A DNA stretch of 29,760 nucleotides from Pelagibacteraceae bacterium TMED124 (lineage in GTDB: Bacteria; Pseudomonadota; Alphaproteobacteria; Pelagibacterales; Pelagibacteraceae). The DNA lies in the NCBI GenBank assembly GCA_002171275.2, contig NHFZ02000023.1, forward strand, positions 1 to 29,760, written 5' to 3'. Both the position numbers and the translations under genes were made by a program. Below the pieces are notes generated by a model, which searched no databases, was not told the origin of the DNA, and worked only from the letters and a program-made list of their open reading frames with translations. Positions 18,106 through 25,069 of the stretch are shown here, piece after piece (within the stretch, counting starts at the first letter, position 1; each line of letters begins with the position of its first letter).

Positions 18106-18844
18106 TATACCTTTTGTTGCCGTTCACAATAAGGGGCTTGAAGTAAATAATATTTCAAAAACCTATAATAAAAAAAAGGTCTTAAATAATGTTTCAATAA
18201 AGCTTAACAGGGGTGAGTCTGTTGCTTTACTTGGACCAAATGGAGCTGGCAAAACAACGTTATTCTACATGATAATGGGGTTAATTGGAAATGATGGTGG
18301 CTCAATTTTATTAGATAAAAATGAAATTTCAGAATTCCCAATGTATCGAAGATCAAAATTAGGTATAGGTTACTTACCTCAGGAGTCATCAGTTTTTAGA
18401 GGTTTAAATGTTGAAGAAAATATTCTAGCTATCCTACAAAAATCTTCGAAAACAAATGATGAAATTAAAAAAACATTAGAGAAATTACTATCTGATTTTG
18501 GAATTGAACATGTAAGAAATTCACCGTCTCTTTCTTTGTCTGGTGGGGAGAGAAGAAGATTAGAAATAGCAAGATGTATGGCATCAAAACCTAACTTTGT
18601 TTTACTTGATGAACCACTTGCAGGGATAGACCCCATTGCAATCCAAGACATTAAGACATTAATCCAAAATTTAAAGAATAACAATATAGGTGTGCTGATA
18701 ACTGATCATAATGTTAAAAGTACCTTGGAAATTGTTGATAGGGCATATATTATTTTTGAAGGTAAAGTACTTTTTGAAGGAAAACCTGAAGAGATTGTAA
18801 ATAATAAAAATGTTCAGGCTTTTTATCTCGGGCAAAACTTTTAA
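18083..18844 (+). CDS. lptB: LPS export ABC transporter ATP-binding protein LptB
   Basis: About 253 residues, an ABC ATPase that powers LPS extraction with LptFG. Walker A is LLGPNGAGKTT, the Q-loop is in LPQESSVFRGLNVEENI, the signature is SLSGGERRRLEIAR, Walker B is FVLLDEPLAGIDPIA, and the switch His is in LITDHNVKSTLEI. The SVFRGLNVEENI segment is typical of LptB. The start is uncertain: TTG at 18065, ATG at 18083 and ATG at 18092 are in frame. I choose 18083 because it needs only a 23-nt overlap with lptA and follows a weak AAAGCAG. lptF and lptG are not in this window. Confidence 0.96.
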   Translation: MKTMNQINIPFVAVHNKGLEVNNISKTYNKKKVLNNVSIKLNRGESVALLGPNGAGKTTLFYMIMGLIGNDGGSILLDKNEISEFPMYRRSKLGIGYLPQESSVFRGLNVEENILAILQKSSKTNDEIKKTLEKLLSDFGIEHVRNSPSLSLSGGERRRLEIARCMASKPNFVLLDEPLAGIDPIAIQDIKTLIQNLKNNNIGVLITDHNVKSTLEIVDRAYIIFEGKVLFEGKPEEIVNNKNVQAFYLGQNF

Positions 18845-18846
18845 AA

Positions 18847-19425
18847 ATGAAAAATAAAGTTCTAGTTTCTGGGAAGCAGACAAAGGTTGGTTTGTCTTTA
18901 AAAAAATATTCAATCGACTCAATAACTATAACGCTAAACAAATACTTTCAAGATTTTATTAGCTCCAGCATCTTGTTCTCAAAAGATACTTATAACTTTA
19001 GATGCGAAATAAGCATTCATCTTGAAAAAACAATTTTTATAAAGTCACATTCTTTAAGTAATGACGCTTACGGAGCCTTTAATCTTGCCAATGAAAAAAT
19101 AAAAAAACGAATTAGACGACATCATAGAAAATTGACTGACCATAGAACTAAATTAGCAAAGAGGAATATAGAGACTAATGCAAGTGAGTACATTATCAAA
19201 AACCCAGAAAAGGTTAAGATCAATATTAATGAAAAAGAACCTGTTATAATTGCAGAATCAGAAGAAATTATCAAATCTTTAACTGTAAGCGAAGCTTTAA
19301 TGTTAATGGACCTTAACGATCAAGATGCAATTTTTTTTAAAAATACCAAAAATAAAAGACTTAATCTTTTGTTTAAAAGGACTGACGGAAACATAGGTTG
19401 GCTTGACCCAAAAAAAGTGACATGA
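18847..19425 (+). CDS. hpf: Ribosome hibernation promoting factor, long form (HPF/RaiA)
   Basis: 192 residues with the two-domain long-HPF layout. The N-terminal S30AE beta-alpha-beta fold covers about 1-110, with basic NEKIKKRIRRHHRKLTDHR at its end. After a linker, the C-terminal dimerisation domain covers about 130-192 (SLTVSEALMLMDLNDQDAIFFKNTKNKRLNLLFKRTDGNIGWLDP). Long HPF joins 70S ribosomes into inactive 100S dimers in starvation. It starts 2 nt after lptB, where many Alphaproteobacteria instead have rpoN, and overlaps ptsN by 4 nt. Confidence 0.95.
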   Translation: MKNKVLVSGKQTKVGLSLKKYSIDSITITLNKYFQDFISSSILFSKDTYNFRCEISIHLEKTIFIKSHSLSNDAYGAFNLANEKIKKRIRRHHRKLTDHRTKLAKRNIETNASEYIIKNPEKVKININEKEPVIIAESEEIIKSLTVSEALMLMDLNDQDAIFFKNTKNKRLNLLFKRTDGNIGWLDPKKVT

Positions 19426-19868
19426 AACTTTCAGAATTTATTTATAAAAATTCAATTTTTATTGATGTTACAGCCGACAGTCAAAAAAATGTTTTTAAGA
19501 TCCTGGGAAATATTTTTTCAAAGAAAAATAAAAATCTATCATCACTTATTATTGACAAATTAAACGAAAGAGAACGACTTGGAAGTACGAGTGTAGGAAA
19601 TGGAATTGCAATACCTCATACAAAAGTTAATGGCATTAAAGAAACTCAAGTAATTTTTTTAAAACTTAGAAATGGAGTAGACTTTTCAGCCTCTGACGGT
19701 AAAAAAATTGATTTAGTTTTTTCTATTATTGCTCCAGAAAATTCAGAGTCCGATCACCTTTTAATTCTTTCCTCAATATCAAGCTTTATAAGAAAAAAGC
19801 AAAAAGTCGATAGATTAAGAGGTTCAACAACTATTGATGAAATATTATTTTTATTTTCAAAAATCTAA
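19422..19868 (+). CDS. ptsN: PTS EIIA-type nitrogen regulatory protein (EIIA-Ntr)
   Basis: 148 residues of the mannitol/fructose EIIA fold. The phosphorylatable His66 sits in VGNGIAIPHTKV. KIDLVFSIIAPENSESDHLLILSSIS matches the family. It acts as the terminal phosphoacceptor of the regulatory PTS-Ntr chain, affecting potassium, nitrogen and envelope stress responses elsewhere. It overlaps hpf by 4 nt (ATGA). Its stop codon lies 1 nt from the stop of the convergent DUF1150 gene, leaving no room for a terminator between them. The usual neighbour rpoN is absent. Confidence 0.95.
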   Translation: MKLSEFIYKNSIFIDVTADSQKNVFKILGNIFSKKNKNLSSLIIDKLNERERLGSTSVGNGIAIPHTKVNGIKETQVIFLKLRNGVDFSASDGKKIDLVFSIIAPENSESDHLLILSSISSFIRKKQKVDRLRGSTTIDEILFLFSKI

Positions 19869-19869
19869 T

Positions 19870-20097
19870 CTAATGAAGACTAATATATCTTAGACCTGAC
19901 TGCATTATTGCAGCTATAGCAGCTTCTTTTGAGTCAAAGGCAGCCAAAAGTGTTCCGTCTGATCCATATACTGAAAAAATATCAGTGCTAAAGTTATCAT
20001 CGCTTTGAATCTCTTTTTTGACAAAAGCATAACTTGAACCTTCTTCACTAAAAGAAAAGCGATCAACGATATTATCTTTGTCTATTTGATTTGCCAT
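19870..20097 (-). CDS. DUF1150 family protein
   Basis: 75 residues matching the small alphaproteobacterial DUF1150 family, of unknown function, usually encoded beside an Hsp20. The recognisable segment is SYAFVKKEI...DIFSVYGSDGTLLAAFDSKEAAIAAIMQSGLRYISLH, a short beta-beta-alpha-like unit. No signal peptide or membrane segment is seen. Its ATG (20095-20097) lies 26 nt inside the end of hsp20, indicating co-translation and probably heat-responsive expression. A role with the chaperone is inferred from context only. Confidence 0.85.
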   Translation of the reverse strand: MANQIDKDNIVDRFSFSEEGSSYAFVKKEIQSDDNFSTDIFSVYGSDGTLLAAFDSKEAAIAAIMQSGLRYISLH

Positions 20098-20545
20098 TTT
20101 CTAAACTAATTAATTTTTCATTATTTGATTTGGAACTATCCTTAATTTCTATTTTTTTTGATTCTTCAGAGTTAATTGGTTGAGAAAGATCAACTGACAA
20201 CAAGCCGTTTTCCATCGAGGCTCCTTCAACTTCAATTCCCTCGGCTAAAACAAAATTTCTTTGAAACTGTCTAGTAGCTATTCCTCTGTGAAGAAAAATT
20301 CTTTCATCGTTTTCTTCCTTTTTAAAACCCTTTATTTGGAGTTGATTACCTTCTAGGTTAATTTCAAGATCTTCTTTTTCAAAACCTGCAACCGCGACTG
20401 TTATTCTAAGTAAATTCGATGATAATTGTTCTATGTTGTAAGGAGGGTATGTCTCTGTAGATAATTTTGATATTCTATCTATAGTTCTTTCAAATTGCTC
20501 GAATCCTAGTAGGAAAGGGCTATTAAAAACTGACATTCTACTCAT
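20072..20545 (-). CDS. Small heat shock protein (Hsp20/IbpA family)
   Basis: 157 residues. The N-terminal MSRMSVFNSPFLLGFEQFERTIDRISK and PPYNIEQLSSNLLRITVAVAGFEKEDLEINLEGNQLQIKG form the start of an alpha-crystallin domain (about residues 35-130). HRGIATRQFQRNFVLAEGIEVEGASMENGLLSVDL completes it. The C-terminal tail is polar. ATP-independent holdase binding unfolding proteins. The FLLGFEQFERTID start resembles alphaproteobacterial IbpA-type proteins. It overlaps DUF1150 by 26 nt. Its upstream region is the longest gene-poor stretch here (20546-20766). Confidence 0.95.
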   Translation of the reverse strand: MSRMSVFNSPFLLGFEQFERTIDRISKLSTETYPPYNIEQLSSNLLRITVAVAGFEKEDLEINLEGNQLQIKGFKKEENDERIFLHRGIATRQFQRNFVLAEGIEVEGASMENGLLSVDLSQPINSEESKKIEIKDSSKSNNEKLISLENGKSNRQR

Positions 20546-20603
20546 AAATCCTCATTAATAAGAGCGATAGTTAGTGAACCTTGTAAAAGCATTCATTATA
20601 TTA

Positions 20604-20630
20604 TCTATAATACAATCAATCATTTTTCAA
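20604..20630 (-). promoter_or_regulatory. Possible promoter upstream of hsp20
   Basis: Minus strand TTGAAA (20625-20630) and TATAGA (20604-20609) are 15 nt apart, about 60-85 nt before the hsp20 ATG. This resembles a weak sigma-70 site. I looked for a sigma-32-type CTTG...CCCCAT pattern and did not find one. The rest of 20546-20721 is AT-rich with no open reading frame worth reporting. Confidence 0.25.
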
Positions 20631-20721
20631 CAACTTTTTCACAACAAAAACCTTTTTTATTCTTAAAAATTTTTACTTAAATGCTATTGCATAATTTTCT
20701 TGTAGTCTCATTAAGATATAT

Positions 20722-20746
20722 CACAACTTTTGAAAAGTAAGTTGTG
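20722..20746 (-). terminator. Inverted repeat 20 nt past tRNA-Ala, possible terminator
   Basis: Perfect 8-bp inverted repeat CACAACTT / AAGTTGTG with a 9-nt loop. Nested inside is ACTTTT-G-AAAAGT, which could form an alternative hairpin. It begins 20 nt past the 3' end of tRNA-Ala on the minus strand. No clean U-tract follows on the minus strand. On the plus strand it is followed by TTAATAAAATTTTT, so direction is ambiguous. It may stop read-through from tRNA-Ala into hsp20 or mark a processing site. Confidence 0.35.
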
Positions 20747-20766
20747 TTAATAAAATTTTTAGTAAT

Positions 20767-20842
20767 TGGTGGAGCTGGACGGGATCGAACCGACGACCTT
20801 CTGAATGCCATCCAGACGCTCTCCCAACTGAGCTACAGCCCC
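20767..20842 (-). tRNA. tRNA-Ala(GGC)
   Basis: 76 nt on the minus strand, with CCA encoded. The acceptor is GGGGCTG/CAGCTCC (one G-U pair), the D-arm GCTC-AGTTGGGA-GAGC, the anticodon stem TCTGG/TCAGA with loop ATGGCAT (anticodon GGC, alanine GCC/GCU), and the T-arm GTCGG-TTCGATC-CCGTC. The T-stem has one U-U mismatch (position 50 against 64). It lies 16 nt after the stop of a small lipoprotein gene on the same strand. Confidence 0.96.
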
Positions 20843-20858
20843 AAAGCTAGAAAATTCT

Positions 20859-20984
20859 TCACTCTGACTTAATAAAATCTCCAACATCTTTTATATCTTC
20901 TCCTACACCAGAGATTGCACCACCTATTGTCCCACAACTTGACAAAAAGATTGCTAAAATAAATAAGTGAAAATATTTTATCAT
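20859..20984 (-). CDS. Entericidin-like small lipoprotein (41 residues)
   Basis: A short minus-strand frame encodes 41 residues. It begins MIKYFHLFILAIFLSSCGTI, a lysine-bearing hydrophobic signal peptide with lipobox LSSC and lipidated Cys17. The mature part has GVGEDIKDVGDFIKSE, matching the entericidin pattern (GxGEDIxxxGxxI). Entericidins A/B of E. coli are bacteriolytic-lipoprotein antidote/toxin-type proteins, but most members have no proven function. Predicted to be membrane anchored; with Gly rather than Asp after the Cys, outer-membrane sorting would be expected if E. coli rules hold. It lies 42 nt after the FYDLN-type gene and 16 nt before tRNA-Ala. Confidence 0.85.
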   Translation of the reverse strand: MIKYFHLFILAIFLSSCGTIGGAISGVGEDIKDVGDFIKSE

Positions 20985-21026
20985 AGTAAAAGTTTATTCA
21001 AAATAATACGCAACAGCAATAAGAGA

Positions 21027-21320
21027 TTATTCTCCTTCTCTCTCAATCTCTATTATATCTTCAACTGAATCATCTTCGTCGCTGACAGAAGGAGCAATTT
21101 CTTCTTCATCCTCAATTTCATCAATTTTAATTTCTTTTTCCTCCTTCACTTCTTCAGATTTAACATTTTTTGGTGGCCTTCCTCTTTTAGAAACATTGGT
21201 AAGCAAAGATGTAAGTTCGTACCCACAATTTGGACAAACTATTGGAAACTTTCCAAAATCAAAAAATAGTGTGCTACATTGGGTGCACTTACGTTTAGCT
21301 CCCTTTTCAAAATCTTCCAT
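21027..21320 (-). CDS. FYDLN acid-rich / TIGR02300 family zinc-ribbon protein
   Basis: 97 residues. The N-terminal part has a zinc-ribbon pair, CTQC and CPNC, flanking TLFFDFGKFPIV, which corresponds to the FYDLNKDPIV core of the alphaproteobacterial TIGR02300 family. The remainder (from about residue 50) is low-complexity and acidic, with many Glu and Asp, after a short basic KRGRPPK, an AT-hook-like sequence. Function unknown. Position beside aroA and tRNA-Ala is typical. It is divergent from aroA across 43 nt, where AAGGGA lies about 9 nt before its ATG. Confidence 0.87.
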   Translation of the reverse strand: MEDFEKGAKRKCTQCSTLFFDFGKFPIVCPNCGYELTSLLTNVSKRGRPPKNVKSEEVKEEKEIKIDEIEDEEEIAPSVSDEDDSVEDIIEIEREGE

Positions 21321-21363
21321 TTTACAATTCCCTTAATGGTTCAAATAAACTATAAATCAATTA

Positions 21364-22683
21364 ATGATAAAAAATACATTTACTCTTAAATCATTAAAAA
21401 GTAAATGCCTTACAGGTAAATTATCTGTTCCTGCAGATAAATCAATCTCAATCAGAGCATTACTATTATCTTCAATTTGTTTTGGGAATACAAAAATTTC
21501 TAATTTACTAGAATCTGAAGATGTAAAAAATACCCTAAGTTGCTTGAAGAGACTTGGGATAAAAATTTCAAAAAAAGATAGAAAATTTGAAGTATTTGGA
21601 CAAGGTGGTTTTTTTGAAGATCCTCATAAAGAATTATTCCTTGGTAATTCTGGCACAGGTTTGAGATTACTTATAGGTTTATTATCCACCAGAAATATTA
21701 ACGTTAATTTCACAGGTGACGAATCTCTTTCATCAAGACCAATGATGAGAGTTGTGAAGCCACTTCAGAAAATGAATGTATTGATAAAACATAATAATGG
21801 TTGTCTCCCAATAAAAATTGAAAAAAATAATGATTCCTCTTTACCCATAAAATATTCGTTGGAAATAGGTTCAGCCCAAGTTAAAAGTGCAATTCTTTTG
21901 GCAGCTCTAAGTTTAAATGGAGCAACTATAATTGAAGAAAAATTTCCTAGCCGCGACCATACTGAAATTCTTCTTAAATATCTAGGAGCTAATATTAAAA
22001 AAGAAAGGAATATTATAACCCTAAAGTCACCAAATTTTTTAAGACCAAAAGATATATTTGTACCAGGAGATTTTAGCTCAGCCGCTTTCATAATTGTTGC
22101 AGCTTTAATTACAAAACAAAGTAAAATTACCCTTCAAAATGTAGGACTAAATTTTTTTAGAATAGGGCTTTTAGAGGTTTTAGAAAAAATGAAGGGAAAA
22201 ATAGGTATTTTTAACAAAAAGCTAATTAATGGTGAGGTAGTGGGGGATATAATTGTAGAAAGTTCAAACTTAATTTCAACTGAAGTGGATTCAAAGCTTG
22301 CACCAAGACTAATTGATGAGTTTCCAATACTTTTTGTGGCTGCATCCTATGCCTCTGGAAAGTCTATTTTTAAAGGACTTGAGGAACTAAAATTTAAAGA
22401 GAGTGATCGTTTAAAAGCAATGGCCGATGCCTTAAAGGGAGCTGGAGTAAAATTAGCTTTAAAAAATGACTCCCTTGAAGTTATTGGTAACAAAACACAG
22501 CCGGGTGGAAACCATGTTATTACAAAAAGTGATCATAGAATCGCAATGTCAATGCTTACTTTTGGTCTTGCAGCTCAAGAAAGTATTACAATTGATGATT
22601 CTTCAATGATAAAAACATCTTTTCCAAACTTTAAGGAAATTATGAATAGTTTAAATGCAAGCATTAGTAATGTTTCAAAATAA
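21364..22683 (+). CDS. aroA: 3-phosphoshikimate 1-carboxyvinyltransferase (EPSP synthase)
   Basis: 439 residues. It joins PEP to shikimate-3-phosphate in aromatic amino acid synthesis, feeding chorismate to the trp genes downstream. Substrate-binding segments are present: PADKSISIRALLLSS at the start, FLGNSGTGLRLL, GDESLSSRPMMRVVKPLQ, GSAQVKSAILLAAL, PSRDHTEILL, VPGDFSSAAFI, LKFKESDRLKAMADAL and SDHRIAMS. Length is normal. The 3' end overlaps the cmk start by 14 nt. No leader attenuator is seen. Confidence 0.97.
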   Translation: MIKNTFTLKSLKSKCLTGKLSVPADKSISIRALLLSSICFGNTKISNLLESEDVKNTLSCLKRLGIKISKKDRKFEVFGQGGFFEDPHKELFLGNSGTGLRLLIGLLSTRNINVNFTGDESLSSRPMMRVVKPLQKMNVLIKHNNGCLPIKIEKNNDSSLPIKYSLEIGSAQVKSAILLAALSLNGATIIEEKFPSRDHTEILLKYLGANIKKERNIITLKSPNFLRPKDIFVPGDFSSAAFIIVAALITKQSKITLQNVGLNFFRIGLLEVLEKMKGKIGIFNKKLINGEVVGDIIVESSNLISTEVDSKLAPRLIDEFPILFVAASYASGKSIFKGLEELKFKESDRLKAMADALKGAGVKLALKNDSLEVIGNKTQPGGNHVITKSDHRIAMSMLTFGLAAQESITIDDSSMIKTSFPNFKEIMNSLNASISNVSK

Positions 22684-23335
22684 CAAACCCGTTATTGCTA
22701 TCGATGGTACCGCAGGTTCAGGAAAAGGAACATTAGCAAAAAAACTTGCTAAAGTTCTCAAGTTTGATCACTTAGATAGTGGATTGCTATACAGAATACT
22801 TGCTTATAAGTTTTTAAAGCTGAATAAGGATTTAAAAATGCTACGTGAAATTGATATTGATCTAAAAATTTTTCTCGAAAAAAAAAAAATTGAAAAAATG
22901 AGATTAAGATCACCAGAAATAACTAAAATTTCATCTGAAATCGCAAAAATTAAATTTGTTAGGCAAAAACTTATTTCTTTACAAAGAAAGTTTGCTAATT
23001 ACCCACCTAAAGGTAATGGATCTGTAATTGATGGTAGAGACATTACAAGCGTAATTACACCAAATGCAGAGATTAAATTTTACATTGATGCAGATGTGAA
23101 AATTAGAGCTGAAAGAAGGCTCTCTCAACTAGAGTTATCTAAAAAGGATTATGACAAAATTTTAAAAGAACTAATTCAACGTGACTTTCGAGATAAAAGA
23201 AGAAAAATATCCCCCTTAATTCTAACTAAAGATAGTTACTTTATTGATACAGGAAAAATTAGCGAATCAGAGGTACTGATCAAAGCGATTAATTACATTA
23301 AAAAAAAACAGATATTATTTAGTGATTGCATATAA
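22670..23335 (+). CDS. cmk: Cytidylate kinase
   Basis: About 221 residues. It phosphorylates CMP/dCMP using ATP. The P-loop IDGTAGSGKGT starts near residue 11. HLDSGLLYRILAYK, GSVIDGRDITSVITPNAEIKFYIDAD, RAERRLSQL and RDFRDKRRKISPL are standard Cmk motifs. I choose the ATG at 22670, which gives a normal N-terminus (MFQNNKPVIAIDG). An in-frame ATG at 22655 would add five residues and lengthen the aroA overlap to 29 nt. A 12-A run at 22818-22829 in the sequence numbering of the local line (encoding consecutive lysines in FLEKKKIEKM) stays in frame. cmk-rpsA adjacency is widespread. Confidence 0.96.
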   Translation: MFQNNKPVIAIDGTAGSGKGTLAKKLAKVLKFDHLDSGLLYRILAYKFLKLNKDLKMLREIDIDLKIFLEKKKIEKMRLRSPEITKISSEIAKIKFVRQKLISLQRKFANYPPKGNGSVIDGRDITSVITPNAEIKFYIDADVKIRAERRLSQLELSKKDYDKILKELIQRDFRDKRRKISPLILTKDSYFIDTGKISESEVLIKAINYIKKKQILFSDCI

Positions 23336-23370
23336 GACTAAAATTTTGTAAACCATTTATTGATTAAAAC

Positions 23371-23376
23371 AGAGGA
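23371..23376 (+). promoter_or_regulatory. Ribosome binding site AGAGGA placing the rpsA start at a TTG
   Basis: AGAGGA lies 7 nt before the TTG at 23384-23386. A second in-frame TTG at 23360 lies upstream of this element and has no comparable site. There is no in-frame ATG nearby, so rpsA very probably starts with UUG. Confidence 0.7.
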
Positions 23377-23383
23377 AATTATA

Positions 23384-25069
23384 TTGGAAGAAAATTTTAA
23401 CGAACTTTTAGAAAAAAGCCTTTTAGACTTTAAATACAAAGAAGGTCAAATTATTAAAGGTACCGTCCTGTCAATAGTCAACGACACCGTTGTTGTAGAT
23501 GTTGGACTTAAATCAGAAGGTCGGATCCCAATTAAAGAGTTCCATTCTCCCGGGGAAGAGCACAATGTTAAAGTCGGAGAAAAATATGATGTCTACCTTG
23601 AGAAATTAGAGAATAAAGAAGGAGAAGCACTGCTCAGCAGAGATCGAGCTAGAAAAGAAGAATCTTGGAACAACTTAGAAAAAATTCAAGATTCAAATCA
23701 ACAAGTTATGGGAATTATTACTGAAAGAGTAAAAGGAGGATTTGCTGTTGATATAAATGGGGCTTTAGCTTTCCTTCCAGGTAGTCAAGTTGATTTAAAA
23801 CCAATCAAAGATATATCCCCACTCCTGAACAAACCACAACCAATGATCATTTTAAAAATGGATAAATTAAGGGGTAATATTGTTGTATCTAGAAGAGCAC
23901 TATTAGAGGAATCGAGGAAAGCGGATAGAAGTAAACTTTTATCAGATATTTCAGAAGGGGATAAGTTAAAAGGTGTTATAAAAAACATTACTGACTATGG
24001 AGTCTTTGTTGATTTAGGAGGAATGGATGGTCTTATTCATGTTACCGACCTATCTTGGGAGAGAGTGAACCACCCATCAGAAAAATTTAAAGTGGGTGAT
24101 GAAATAGAAGTTATAGTTACTAAATACGATAAAGATAACAATAGAATTAGCCTAGGCCTAAAGCAATTAACTGAAGATCCATGGAAAAATGTAGATAATG
24201 AATACAAAGTTGGTTCAATTATTAAATCAAAAATTTCTAATATTGCTGATTATGGTGCATTTGTCCAACTCGAGAGAGGAGTAGAGGGTTTGATTCATAA
24301 TTCTGAATTAAGTTGGGTGAACAAAAGCGTCCATCCAAACAACATTGTAAAAATTGGGGAAGAAGTTGAGGTTATGATTCTTGAAATAGATCACAATAAA
24401 AGAAGAATAAGTCTTGGTAGAAAACAGTGTATTGAAAACCCCTGGAAACTGTTTGCTGATAAAAATAAAAAAGGTGACATTGTAGAAGGAAAAATTAAAA
24501 ATTTGACTGACTTCGGCATCTTTGTTGAATTATCCAATGATCTAGATGGCTTAATTCATCTTTCTGATATTTCTTGGGAAAAATCAGGAGAAGACGCTAT
24601 TAAGAATTATAAGGTTGATGACCTTGTAAAATTTAAAATTTTAGAAATTGACTTAGATAAAGAAAGAGTTTCATTAGGTATTAAACAATTATCTTCAGAT
24701 CCTTCAAAGTCAGACGAAACAATTAATAAAATTGTCACAGGTCTTATCAGTGAAATAGAAAAAGATAAGATTATTGTAAAATTTGAAAACGATAAGAACG
24801 GGTTTATTAAAAGAACTAACCTAGCAAAGTCTAAAAATGAACAAAACACTGAGAGGTTTGCAGTAAAAGAAAAGATTGATGCAAAAGTTATAAAAAAATC
24901 TGCAAAAGACGGACTATATGAATTGTCAGTTAAAGACCTTGAGATACAAGAGGAGAAAGAAGCGCTCAAAGAATATGGATCTAGCTCTTCTGGAGCGAGT
25001 ATTGGAGATATCATTGGAGCAGCACTTGATAAAGACAAAAATAAAAAGCTAGATAATGAAGAAAAATGA
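23384..25069 (+). CDS. rpsA: 30S ribosomal protein S1
   Basis: About 561 residues with six S1/OB-fold repeats, roughly at 22-90, 105-172, 190-262, 275-350, 360-437 and 447-522. Repeats 3-5 are best conserved (GVIKNITDYGVFVDLGGMDGLIH, SWERVNHP, RISLGLKQL). Repeat 6 is the most diverged. It unfolds and delivers mRNA to the 30S subunit. The C-terminal tail (GSSSSGASIGDIIGAALDKDK) is a familiar alphaproteobacterial ending. The start is a TTG with AGAGGA 7 nt upstream. The end overlaps sppA by 14 nt. Confidence 0.96.
   Translation: MEENFNELLEKSLLDFKYKEGQIIKGTVLSIVNDTVVVDVGLKSEGRIPIKEFHSPGEEHNVKVGEKYDVYLEKLENKEGEALLSRDRARKEESWNNLEKIQDSNQQVMGIITERVKGGFAVDINGALAFLPGSQVDLKPIKDISPLLNKPQPMIILKMDKLRGNIVVSRRALLEESRKADRSKLLSDISEGDKLKGVIKNITDYGVFVDLGGMDGLIHVTDLSWERVNHPSEKFKVGDEIEVIVTKYDKDNNRISLGLKQLTEDPWKNVDNEYKVGSIIKSKISNIADYGAFVQLERGVEGLIHNSELSWVNKSVHPNNIVKIGEEVEVMILEIDHNKRRISLGRKQCIENPWKLFADKNKKGDIVEGKIKNLTDFGIFVELSNDLDGLIHLSDISWEKSGEDAIKNYKVDDLVKFKILEIDLDKERVSLGIKQLSSDPSKSDETINKIVTGLISEIEKDKIIVKFENDKNGFIKRTNLAKSKNEQNTERFAVKEKIDAKVIKKSAKDGLYELSVKDLEIQEEKEALKEYGSSSSGASIGDIIGAALDKDKNKKLDNEEK

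Noticed and set aside
23384..24700. Repeat-like similarity within rpsA
   Set aside because: These are the ordinary S1 domain repeats, not DNA repeats or a CRISPR array.
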